A stretch of 64,000 nt of DNA. Source: an uncultured Bacteroides sp. (GTDB lineage: Bacteria; Bacteroidota; Bacteroidia; Bacteroidales; Bacteroidaceae). The position numbers were made by a program, and so were the translations under genes. Positions 1 through 6,965 of this stretch are shown piece by piece (position 1 is the first letter of the stretch; every line of letters begins with the position of its first letter). The stretch is from the NCBI GenBank assembly GCA_944322345.1, contig CALUOO010000015.1, positions 1 through 64,000 of the forward strand, written 5' to 3'. The notes below the pieces were generated by a model. That model did no database searches, was not told the DNA's origin, and saw nothing but the letters and a program-made list of their open reading frames with translations.

Positions 1-51
1 ACTTAAAAATAATCATTTCCGAAGAAAGAAGAAACACTCTTTCTATATTAA

Positions 52-336
52 ACTTTAAAATTTAAACAGGCTCTTAGAAGTGCAGGTCTAAATTTAGCAT
101 TAGGAGGATGTACTCAGAAAACATTAGAACAAATTATCAAGAATGATAAAAAGTTTAAAGAATGGGAAACTGGAGGTAAAGAGTTCGTTATGATATGCTT
201 TTTTTCGGGTAAAGACAAATACCTTAATGAAGTAAAAGGAGGATTATGTTTTAGGTTAGACTCTGCTTTGAATATCTACAAACCATATAAGTTAAAAGAC
301 GAATCTCAAATATATGATATGATAAATGAAAAATAA
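52..336 (+). pseudogene. Open-frame remnant of unknown function, no start codon at its head
   Basis: An open frame runs from just after a stop at 49-51 to TAA at 334-336 (94 codons), but it has no usable ATG at its beginning. The first ATG is at 190, which would give only 48 residues. The reading frame is low in GC and rich in Lys, Asn and Ile. I do not recognise the product. The simplest reading is the 3' remnant of a gene whose start has been lost, in accessory DNA continuing to the left of the window. A genuine short protein from 190 is the alternative. Confidence 0.3.
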
Positions 337-462
337 AAATTTCAATTTTGCTATCTGACTTTTTAGAGGACTTTTTTCAAAAAGGGGGATAGGACACACC
401 CCACCCATTTAAAATTGAAAATTTCTACTTACCATACAGCAAAAACAGCCTATTATAATAAT

Positions 463-493
463 AAGCCATCTTCATTGCAAGGTGGCTTTTTTA
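463..493 (+). terminator. Intrinsic terminator
   Basis: A 10-bp stem (AAGCCATCTT at 463-472 with AAGGTGGCTT at 479-488, one G.T pair) with a 6-base loop is followed by a T-rich tail. It would end transcription arriving from the left, including the remnant frame at 52-336. Confidence 0.7.
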
Positions 494-522
494 TTTCCAC
501 ATAAACAGCTAAATTTGAGTTT

Positions 523-549
523 GTTTATGCTATGTTTATGCGCATAAAA
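523..549. repeat. GTTTATGC direct and inverted repeat beside tRNA-Leu
   Basis: GTTTATGC occurs at 523-530 and again at 534-541, and its inverted copy runs from 541 to 549. TTTATGCGCATAAA at 535-548 is therefore a perfect 14-bp palindrome. The cluster lies about 50 bp beyond the 3' end of the tRNA-Leu gene, a common place for integrase arm or core sites, but no integrase gene is visible. Confidence 0.4.
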
Positions 550-599
550 ACAAATCCCTCATAAGTAATTGACCTACAAGGGATATCTGTACTTTGTCG

Positions 600-684
600 T
601 ACTCGAAGCGGGACTTGAACCCGCACAGCTGCAATAGCCAAGGGATTTTAAGTCCCTCGTGTCTACCGATTCCACCATTCGAGC
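600..684 (-). tRNA. tRNA-Leu (anticodon UAA)
   Basis: Read on the minus strand this folds as a class II tRNA of 85 nt. The acceptor GCTCGAA pairs with TTCGAGT, the anticodon stem AGGGA/TCCCT encloses a loop with TAA, a long variable arm follows, and the T arm contains GGTTCAAGTCC. The discriminator is A and CCA is not encoded. It sits 17 nt downstream of tRNA-Gly in the same orientation, so the two are probably co-transcribed. Confidence 0.95.
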
Positions 685-701
685 ATCCATTTCAAAGAAA
701 G

Positions 702-774
702 AGCGGAAAACGAGACTCGAACTCGCGACCCTAACCTTGGCAAGGTTATGCTCTACCAACTGAGCTATTTCCGC
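702..774 (-). tRNA. tRNA-Gly (anticodon GCC)
   Basis: On the minus strand the acceptor GCGGAAA pairs with TTTCCGC. The D arm TAGCTCAGTTGGTAGAGC and the anticodon loop TTGCCAA (GCC) are standard, giving 73 nt. CCA is not encoded. It is the promoter-proximal member of a two-tRNA unit with tRNA-Leu. Confidence 0.95.
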
Positions 775-784
775 GTTTTTTTAA

Positions 785-990
785 CGGGTGCAAAGATAAA
801 TAGATTACTTATTTCAACCAAATCTTTTCCGAAGAAAGTTCCAAATATTCTTTAAGAGTCTGTTTAATTTCACATTTATCGAGTCCTGAAGCGACTTTAA
901 GAGCATTGCCAATCATACAAAAAACTAATCTGAAAATAGTAAAAGCTAGAAAGGTAATAGCCCTGCACAAACTAAACAGACTCCCAAACT
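785..990 (-). other. Gene-free spacer with small open frame and repeated TAAACAGACTC core
   Basis: Between tRNA-Gly and argH there is no convincing gene. A minus-strand frame from ATG at 914-916 to a stop at 809-811 would give 35 residues and is probably not coding. TAAACAGACTC occurs at 973-983 and inverted at 856-866, and a close copy (TAAACAGGCTC) lies near 63-73. An 18-bp near-identical direct repeat (17 of 18) links 821-838 with 11-28. These could be scars of a past insertion. Confidence 0.3.
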
Positions 991-994
991 GCCA

Positions 995-2335
995 TTATTT
1001 CTCCAACAAAGCTTTCTCCGCCTGTTCCATCCCGCTAAAATTGAAGCCCTCGACAACCTGACGCATCAATAGCGAAATTTTATCATTACACAAATTGCCG
1101 ATACTTCCTTCATGAGTATGGCAAATATCCTTATTACATTTAAAATTGCCAGCCTCAATATCCATACCTACTTTCTTATAAGCATCGCGGAAAGGCATAC
1201 CTTCACACACCAAACGATTTACCTCCTCAACACTGAAAAGATAAGAATATTTTTCATCATCAAGAATATGATCATTTACCTTTATCTCACTTACAATATA
1301 AGTAGTCATCTGTAAGCAGTCCTTCAATTCTTGGAAAGCAGGCAAAAAGATCTCTTTAATAATCTGGAGATCACGGAAATATCCTGAAGGCAAATTATTG
1401 GCTATCATCATAATCTGCTGAGGGAGCGCCTGCAATTTGTTACATTTAGCCCGAATCAGCTCAAACACATCCGGATTCTTCTTATGGGGCATGATACTGG
1501 AGCCTGTCGTACATTCATCCGGAAGTTTCACAAATCCAAAATTCTGGCTATTGAACATACAAGCATCAAAAGCCAACTTAGAAATCGTGCCCGCAACAGT
1601 AGCTAATGCAAATGCCACATTACGTTCCATCTTTCCACGCCCCATCTGAGCATAAACGACATTATAATTCAAGGAATCAAAACCCAACAGACGAGTAGTC
1701 ATTGTACGATTCAATGGGAAAGAAGATCCATAACCGGCAGCAGAACCCAAAGGATTACGGTTGCACATTTTAAATGCCGCCTGCAGGAAAAGCATATCAT
1801 CTACCAGACTTTCGGCATAAGCCCCAAACCAGAGCCCAAACGAAGAAGGCATAGCAATCTGCAAATGGGTATAACCCGGCATCAGCACATGCTTGTACCG
1901 TTCGCTCTGACTAATCAATGTATCAAACAAAGTCTCAACAGCTTCGGCTATCTCCTTTAGCTGGGCACGGGTAAAAAGTTTCAGATCCAGCAAGACCTGA
2001 TCGTTACGAGAACGTCCGCTATGAATTTTCTTCCCGATATCCCCCAAGCGCCGAGTCAACATCAGCTCGACTTGAGAATGAACATCCTCAACCCCTTCTT
2101 CTATAACAAACTCACCCTTCTCGGCAGTAGCATAGATTTTTTTCAATTCAGCAAGCAATTGCTGAAGTTCATCCTTTTCCAGCAGACCGATACTTTCAAG
2201 CATCGTAATATGAGCCATTGAGCCCAAGACATCGTGTTTAGCCAAATAAAGATCCATTTCACGATCACGTCCCACCGTGAACTTCTCGATATTCTTATTT
2301 ACCTGCACTGATTTCTCCCAAAGCTTCTGAGCCAT
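995..2335 (-). CDS. argH: Argininosuccinate lyase
   Basis: Last step of arginine synthesis: splits argininosuccinate into arginine and fumarate in the cytoplasm. The 446-residue protein has the fumarase/aspartase superfamily layout, with HSGRSRND at about residues 105-112, the Thr-His pair at about 156-157, and the signature GSSIMPHKKNPD at about 278-289 carrying the mobile catalytic serine. The start ATG follows the SRPBCC gene stop by 18 nt, so the two are probably one transcript. Other arginine genes in the window are far away (argF-prime at 19940, argR to argD at 37020-41665), so argH is split from the main cluster. The length is normal and nothing is missing. Confidence 0.96.
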   Translation of the reverse strand: MAQKLWEKSVQVNKNIEKFTVGRDREMDLYLAKHDVLGSMAHITMLESIGLLEKDELQQLLAELKKIYATAEKGEFVIEEGVEDVHSQVELMLTRRLGDIGKKIHSGRSRNDQVLLDLKLFTRAQLKEIAEAVETLFDTLISQSERYKHVLMPGYTHLQIAMPSSFGLWFGAYAESLVDDMLFLQAAFKMCNRNPLGSAAGYGSSFPLNRTMTTRLLGFDSLNYNVVYAQMGRGKMERNVAFALATVAGTISKLAFDACMFNSQNFGFVKLPDECTTGSSIMPHKKNPDVFELIRAKCNKLQALPQQIMMIANNLPSGYFRDLQIIKEIFLPAFQELKDCLQMTTYIVSEIKVNDHILDDEKYSYLFSVEEVNRLVCEGMPFRDAYKKVGMDIEAGNFKCNKDICHTHEGSIGNLCNDKISLLMRQVVEGFNFSGMEQAEKALLEK

Positions 2336-2353
2336 ACTTCAACTTTCTTTAAA

Positions 2354-2764
2354 TTAATAATGAATTCGCGACAGCATTTCCGCCATCTTTTCCAGTCCCC
2401 CCTGAAGAGGTTTCTGTACCATAGCCTTCATAAACGGATTGATATCCAATCCTATTGTAAGTCTTATTTTACACTCTTCCTCGCCAGTAGACACCAACTG
2501 TATCCAAAGATTAAAAGGAAGAGGAGAATTTGTAGTTTCGAACTTGATACACTTATATGGCTCACGCTCTATAATTTTCAGAGTCAGTTGCCCCACAGGA
2601 GCCACACTAAAGCTAAGAGTATCTGTATCAAAACTTATATCTTTCACTTGCTCTTGCGGCAAGTTGTCTTTGATTTTTTCCAGATTACTAAGGTCTGACA
2701 GTTTTCCATACACACGTTCCTGACTATAAGGAATGATCTTTACACTGCTCTCAAACTTCGTCAT
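2354..2764 (-). CDS. SRPBCC (START-like) family protein
   Basis: A 136-residue cytoplasmic protein without signal peptide or membrane segment. The N-terminal FESSVKIIPYSQERVYGKLSD and the alternating strand pattern ending in a long amphipathic helix (FMKAMVQKPLQGGLEKMAEML) fit the SRPBCC/polyketide-cyclase-like fold, which binds hydrophobic ligands. No ligand can be deduced. It lies directly upstream of argH (18 nt) and directly downstream of the hairpin after pyrE, with only about 13 nt between the T-run and its ATG. Expression may therefore depend on read-through from pyrE or on a promoter overlapping the hairpin. Confidence 0.75.
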   Translation of the reverse strand: MTKFESSVKIIPYSQERVYGKLSDLSNLEKIKDNLPQEQVKDISFDTDTLSFSVAPVGQLTLKIIEREPYKCIKFETTNSPLPFNLWIQLVSTGEEECKIRLTIGLDINPFMKAMVQKPLQGGLEKMAEMLSRIHY

Positions 2765-2787
2765 ACAATTAATTATTTAAAAAAAAA

Positions 2788-2824
2788 GAACTATCCGGAT
2801 GGTTCATCCGGATGGTTCTTTTTT
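2788..2824 (-). terminator. Strong intrinsic terminator after pyrE
   Basis: A 13-bp stem (2788-2800 with 2806-2818, one G.T pair) has a 5-base loop. It is flanked by T-runs on both strands, so it can work in either direction. On the minus strand it follows pyrE and lies immediately before the SRPBCC-argH pair. Confidence 0.85.
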
Positions 2825-2842
2825 CATATTTCTATCTACAGA

Positions 2843-3481
2843 TTATTTTCCGGCATCCCAATGAGCAGGATCTTTACGCCATTCATTCAATGTGGCAATA
2901 TCGCTTTCTTCTATATATCCGGTGCGTAATGCCACTTCCAGCACAGCCTCATAATTAGTCAATGTAACCAAAGGCACCTTAGCATCCTTGAACGCTTGTT
3001 CGGCAATTGGGAATCCGTATGTATAGGCGGCAACCATACCTATTACCTCGCAACCATCACGACGGATGGCCTCTACTGCCTTCAGACTACTGCCACCGGT
3101 TGAAATCAGATCCTCAACCACAACAACTTTCATTCCCGGACGAAGTTCTCCTTCAATCAGATTCTCAAGACCATGATCCTTAGGAGTTGAACGCACGTAT
3201 ACAAAAGGCAAGTTCAAAGCATCGGCAACCAAAGCACCTTGAGGAATAGCTCCGGTAGCAACACCAGCTATAGCGTCTACTTGTCCAAAACGTTCCATAA
3301 TCAAACGTGTAATTTCAATCTTCACAAAAGTACGCAAAGACGGATAAGACAAGGTTTTACGATTATCACAATAAAATGGAGATTTCCATCCAGAAGCCCA
3401 TGTAAAAGGATTGGCGGGCTGCAGTTTAATAGCTTTAATCTTCAATAGTTTCTCAGCGAACAGTCTCTCTAAGTTTTTCAT
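2843..3481 (-). CDS. pyrE: Orotate phosphoribosyltransferase
   Basis: Converts orotate and PRPP to orotidine 5'-phosphate in de novo pyrimidine synthesis. The 212-residue protein contains the type I phosphoribosyltransferase PRPP loop VVVVEDLISTGGSS at about residues 119-132 and the usual hood and flap (FTWASGWKSPFYCDNR near the N-terminus). I chose the ATG at 3481 (MKNLERLF). Two codons upstream a TTG at 3487 is open in frame, but the ATG gives the normal N-terminus. A TAnnTTTGC box (3509-3517) sits 28 nt upstream and a terminator follows, so it looks like its own transcription unit. Confidence 0.95.
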   Translation of the reverse strand: MKNLERLFAEKLLKIKAIKLQPANPFTWASGWKSPFYCDNRKTLSYPSLRTFVKIEITRLIMERFGQVDAIAGVATGAIPQGALVADALNLPFVYVRSTPKDHGLENLIEGELRPGMKVVVVEDLISTGGSSLKAVEAIRRDGCEVIGMVAAYTYGFPIAEQAFKDAKVPLVTLTNYEAVLEVALRTGYIEESDIATLNEWRKDPAHWDAGK

Positions 3482-3508
3482 AACCAAACTAACTATTTAT
3501 TATTCGAT

Positions 3509-3517
3509 GCAAAATTA
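3509..3517 (-). promoter_or_regulatory. Probable -7 box for pyrE
   Basis: The minus strand reads TAATTTTGC, a match to the Bacteroides sigma-70-like -7 consensus TAnnTTTG. It lies 28 nt before the pyrE ATG. The -33 element is weak (a T-rich stretch). Confidence 0.55.
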
Positions 3518-3559
3518 CAGAAATAGAATGAAAATTGGAACAAGAAAACTACTTTATTT

Positions 3560-4042
3560 TTATTCTTCACAAACTTCTTCTTCCAGAACTTCCATACAAC
3601 GCCTGATGTCTTTCAGCTCAAACCCACGGCTTATGGCAAAACGGACCAGTTTCTGGTTCAGCACATACTCGTCATCGGCGTGAATACTTTTCCGCTTTGA
3701 CGCCAGCAGTCCATTCAATACAGACAGATACTCTTCATCGTCAATAGCATTCAGGTGACGCCATGCCACATCCGAAGGTATTTTCTTCATATAAAGAGCC
3801 TCGGCTATTTTTACCTTGCCCCATTTGGCAAGCCGGAATTTATCGTTGATAAAAGCCCGGCAATAACGTTCTTCATCTATATACTTCTCATCTTCAAGTT
3901 GCTTGATTATAGGTGCTATGGATTCATAAGCAATCCCCCATCGCTGCAACTTTTCTGCAATTTCCGCCCGGCAGTGTTCTGCTGACGAGCAATAAGAGGT
4001 TAATTTCTTCACAGCCTCTTCTTCGGTCAATTGTGCACTCAT
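3560..4042 (-). CDS. recX: Regulatory protein RecX
   Basis: A modulator that binds RecA filaments and limits recombinase activity. The 160-residue, charged, all-helical protein has three RecX-type repeats: the first around YCSSAEHCRAEIAEKLQRWG (residues 17-36), the second around YCRAFINDKFRLAKWGKVKIAEALYMKKI (61-88), and a degenerate third at the C-terminus (VRFAISRGFELKDIRRCMEV). The start ATG overlaps the prmC stop by 4 nt, so the two are translationally coupled. The family and this neighbourhood are common in Bacteroides; prmC itself acts in translation termination, so a shared function is not implied. Confidence 0.85.
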   Translation of the reverse strand: MSAQLTEEEAVKKLTSYCSSAEHCRAEIAEKLQRWGIAYESIAPIIKQLEDEKYIDEERYCRAFINDKFRLAKWGKVKIAEALYMKKIPSDVAWRHLNAIDDEEYLSVLNGLLASKRKSIHADDEYVLNQKLVRFAISRGFELKDIRRCMEVLEEEVCEE

Positions 4043-4875
4043 CGATTTGCAGTAACTATTCTATCGTTTCCAAAAAAATCTTTTATAATATGTATATTAT
4101 AATATTGGTAAGCCTCCAGCAAACGGACCATTTCTGCGCCAAGTTTCTGGTTTATTTCAAAATACAGTTTGCCACCCTCTTCAAGTAGCTGTTTGCCCAA
4201 AGCCGCTATATGCCGATAAAACAGCAACGGATCTTCATCCGGGACAAACAACGCCTCTCCGGGCTCCCATTCAAGCACATTCGGATCCATCGTCCTCTTT
4301 TCACTCTCCATCACATAAGGAGGATTGCTCACAATCAGATCATAGTGACATTCCGCAGGCAGATTGTCGGCAAGAGCATCCTGCTTGAAGAATGTCACAT
4401 TACCCGATAGCGTTTCGTTATTCTTTCGGGCTATCGCCAGTGCCTCGTCCGAAATATCCCATGCATCCACCTCTGCCTCCGGCAATCGCCGCGACAGAGA
4501 GATTGCTATGCATCCACTACCCGTACCGATATCCAGAATTTTCCGGGCCGAACGATTCTCATTGCAAATTAAATCTACCAGTTCCGCTGTTTCGGGACGT
4601 GGGATCAGCACTCCCGGTGCCACATGAAAACGCATCCCGCAAAAATCAGCATACCCGCAGATATATTGTATCGGCTCATTTTCGCGCAACCGCAGAATAA
4701 TGTTCTCCAGTTCGCGCTGTTCACATGCAGATAATGTTATATCTTTGCCCGTGTAAATATCAAGCGCACTGATTCCGAGCATATCGCAGCATATCATCAT
4801 AGAAAGCGCCCGGATCTCTTCCGGAGGATAAATGCCTTGAAGCGACTGGCGGATATAATCGGTTATACGGTGCAT
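4039..4875 (-). CDS. prmC: Peptide chain release factor N5-glutamine methyltransferase
   Basis: Methylates the GGQ glutamine of RF1 and RF2 using S-adenosylmethionine. The 278-residue protein has an N-terminal helical substrate-binding domain, a SAM motif (ILDIGTGSGCIAISL), and the diagnostic NPPY motif inside IVSNPPYVMESE. The open frame extends upstream to 5076, but that extension overlaps the divergent ribD gene. The ATG at 4875 (MHRITDYIRQSLQ) gives the normal family length, so I use it. It overlaps recX by 4 nt. Confidence 0.93.
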   Translation of the reverse strand: MHRITDYIRQSLQGIYPPEEIRALSMMICCDMLGISALDIYTGKDITLSACEQRELENIILRLRENEPIQYICGYADFCGMRFHVAPGVLIPRPETAELVDLICNENRSARKILDIGTGSGCIAISLSRRLPEAEVDAWDISDEALAIARKNNETLSGNVTFFKQDALADNLPAECHYDLIVSNPPYVMESEKRTMDPNVLEWEPGEALFVPDEDPLLFYRHIAALGKQLLEEGGKLYFEINQKLGAEMVRLLEAYQYYNIHIIKDFFGNDRIVTANR

Positions 4876-4892
4876 ATTTACAATTTGGACGT

Positions 4893-4901
4893 GCAAAATT
4901 A
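4893..4901 (-). promoter_or_regulatory. Probable -7 box for prmC-recX
   Basis: The minus strand reads TAATTTTGC 18 nt before the prmC ATG, in the 51-bp gap shared with ribD. A TTTG upstream is only 12 nt away, shorter than the usual 19-21 nt spacing, so the -33 element is uncertain. Confidence 0.45.
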
Positions 4902-4926
4902 GAAATAATCTATCAAAGGTTATCAG

Positions 4927-5967
4927 ATGGAAGAAGAAAAATACATGAGGCGCTGCATTGAATTGGCACAAAACGGCACATGCAACGCATCTCCCAATCC
5001 TACCGTAGGAGCAGTTATTGTTTGTGATGGCCGTATCATCGGCGAAGGATATCATGTCCGTTGCGGCGAGGCTCACGCCGAAGTAAATGCCATACGGTCG
5101 GTAAAAGACTGTTCACTACTGAAACGGTCTACAATCTATGTCAGTCTTGAGCCATGTTCGCATTACGGGAAAACGCCACCTTGCGCCGACCTGATCATCG
5201 AGAAGCAGATTCCCCGCATCGTAGTAGGATGTCAGGACCCCTTCCCCGAAGTGGCCGGGCGCGGCATCCGGAAGCTACGCGACGCCGGCAGAGAAGTAGT
5301 AGTCGGCGTGCTTGAGCAAGAATGCCGGCAACTCATCCGCAAGTTCATCACGCAAAACGTACTCCACCGTCCATACATCACATTAAAGTGGGCAGAATCG
5401 GCCGACGGCTTCATTGACACCATACGCACCGGAGGCAGCCCATACCGGCTCTCCTCTCCGCTTACCTCAATGCTGGTACACAAGCGGCGGGCAGAATGCG
5501 ATGCCATCATGGTAGGCAGACGAACAGCCTTGCTAGACAACCCTTCACTGACCGTACGCGACTGGAAAGGACGGAATCCGCTTCGGGTGGTATTAGACCG
5601 CCGGCTCTCCCTCCCCTCCTCTCTCCACCTGTTCGACGGAACGGTGCCAACCCTTGTATTCACCGAGCAGAAGCATCCCGACAAGACAAACGTAGCCTAC
5701 TGTACCGTCGATTACAGTAAGGACATTCTGCCACAGGTCATGGATGCTCTATATCAGCGGTGTATACAGTCTTTACTGATAGAAGGAGGAAGAGAATTAC
5801 TGCAATCTGTAATACATGCCGGCCTTTGGGACGAAGCATTCATAGAAGAATGCCCTGCCCTGCTACACACTGGCGTTCCTGCCCCTGACATAGAGAAACG
5901 ATACCAAAAGGGTGCAGAGAGGTGGTTCGACAGAACGGTCAGACACTACATCCATCCCACACGCTAA
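4927..5967 (+). CDS. ribD: Bifunctional riboflavin deaminase-reductase
   Basis: Catalyses the deaminase and reductase steps of riboflavin synthesis, converting 2,5-diamino-6-ribosylamino-4(3H)-pyrimidinone 5'-phosphate to the ribitylamino-uracil phosphate. Residues 1-145 form the zinc cytidine-deaminase-like domain, with HAEVNAI at 50-56 and EPCSHYGKTPPC at 75-86 supplying the His and two Cys zinc ligands. Residues 147-346 form the NADPH-dependent reductase domain (TLKWAESADGFI, then LIEGGRELL). The length (346) is normal. It is divergent from prmC with a 51-bp gap and stands alone. Its GC content is higher than that of its neighbours. Confidence 0.94.
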   Translation: MEEEKYMRRCIELAQNGTCNASPNPTVGAVIVCDGRIIGEGYHVRCGEAHAEVNAIRSVKDCSLLKRSTIYVSLEPCSHYGKTPPCADLIIEKQIPRIVVGCQDPFPEVAGRGIRKLRDAGREVVVGVLEQECRQLIRKFITQNVLHRPYITLKWAESADGFIDTIRTGGSPYRLSSPLTSMLVHKRRAECDAIMVGRRTALLDNPSLTVRDWKGRNPLRVVLDRRLSLPSSLHLFDGTVPTLVFTEQKHPDKTNVAYCTVDYSKDILPQVMDALYQRCIQSLLIEGGRELLQSVIHAGLWDEAFIEECPALLHTGVPAPDIEKRYQKGAERWFDRTVRHYIHPTR

Positions 5968-5977
5968 GAAATCTGAG

Positions 5978-6103
5978 GGTATGTCAAAACAATGACTCAC
6001 CACAGATTACGCAGATTATCACAGATTATTCCAGTTGATTATCTGCACATAACGAACAGCTCTGTGTAAATCTGTGTAATCTGTGGTGGGTTTTGACACA
6101 CCC
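5978..6103. repeat. Long intergenic inverted repeat built from ACAGATTA words
   Basis: The left arm (about 5978-6027) reads TATGTCAAAAC, then CACCACAGATTAC, then CAGATTAT and CACAGATTA. The right arm (about 6059-6103) is its inverted copy, GTAATCTGTGGTGGG followed by TTTTGACACACC. The left arm has a 6-7 bp insertion. CACAGATTACACAGATTA-type words are, to my knowledge, a common intergenic element in Bacteroidales. It may act as terminator-like structure after ribD. Confidence 0.7.
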
Positions 6104-6463
6104 CCATGCACGATGTGACGTTCTCATAACAATCCGTATCACGTCACCAATCTTAAAAATAGAACATCCAACTTTTCTGCAAGGCAAAATTTTCATTTCT
6201 TCCCGCCGTCGCAGCAGAAAAACGCACGCATTTGCCTATATTCAAAATCAGTTTGATCCCATTTTGCCACGCATCATTTCTTCGTTCTACCAACATCTCA
6301 AAAAGAACTTCCATTCTATCACCATTCCAAGTAGCATTAAAGACAAAAAGGCACTTTTACTCCATCCGAAAATAGCTGTAAAATAGCGGAAAAACACACC
6401 CGTTTCTGCGTTTTCTCATAAAAAGAGCCGCCGCCTGCAAGCCGAAAGGATAACTTTCGGAAG
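6104..6463. other. Intergenic DNA without a supported gene
   Basis: A 97-codon plus-strand frame at 6093-6386 starts inside the inverted repeat, has no recognisable domain and a composition unlike the neighbouring genes, so I do not call it. A small perfect hairpin (CCGAAAG/CTTTCGG) lies at 6442-6460, directly before the AAAGGTT array. Confidence 0.5.
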
Positions 6464-6529
6464 AGGAAAGGTTGCCCAATCCGTCAGGAAAGGTTAGCTG
6501 ACACAAGCCGCAACCTTTCCCAATGCATC
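6464..6529. repeat. 22-bp AAAGGTT array, copy 1
   Basis: Two direct units of 22 bp (6464-6485 and 6486-6507) share AGGAAAGGTT and then diverge to GCCCAAT or AGCTGACAC. An inverted unit with AACCTTTCCCAATG (6508-6529) follows. The same AAAGGTTAGCTGACAC unit, pitch and closing inverted unit recur at 53760-53843. Confidence 0.75.
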
Positions 6530-6929
6530 CGAAAGCCTTCAGAAAGAAGTCCTAAAACAGCAAAAAGAGATTATTTATCCATCCGGGCGGGATTAAAACG
6601 TATATTCTTGCAAATTCAAGACCTGTCTGGAAGCTGGAAGGCAAGATTCTTCACCTCCCCCAAAAGGGAAAATCTTAAAAACAGAACATCTCAGATATGC
6701 GAGCTCACTACTACCCTCTTCAGAATGGACATTTTCAGCAGACATCTTTTATAAATGTAGGGCAAAGAAGGCATGATGTCTATACAGAAGAAAGGATATT
6801 GTTTTCTTTCTGCCTAATACCTGTTAAATCCGTCCTACCCAAGAGGTTTTAAGTAGACAAAATACCCCTCATTATCTATAATTTTATCTAAAACTTATGG
6901 AGAATGTTCTTTTTCGGCAAAAATGTTTC

Positions 6930-6938
6930 TAATTTTGC
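6930..6938 (+). promoter_or_regulatory. Probable -7 box of the lipoprotein gene
   Basis: TAATTTTGC matches the TAnnTTTG consensus and lies 27 nt before the ATG at 6966. Between the AAAGGTT array (ends 6529) and here I see no gene. Confidence 0.5.
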
Positions 6939-6965
6939 AACTTGTAATAAACACAATCATTTCAA

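Noticed and set aside
574-759. Minus-strand open frame over the tRNA genes
   Set aside because: It overlaps both tRNA-Leu and tRNA-Gly and has no protein-like composition.
4876-5076. N-terminal extension of prmC in the same frame
   Set aside because: It overlaps the divergent ribD start, and the family begins at the ATG at 4875.
6093-6386. 97-codon open frame in the ribD downstream gap
   Set aside because: Starts inside an inverted repeat, no domain, no promoter, amino-acid composition unlike real genes nearby.
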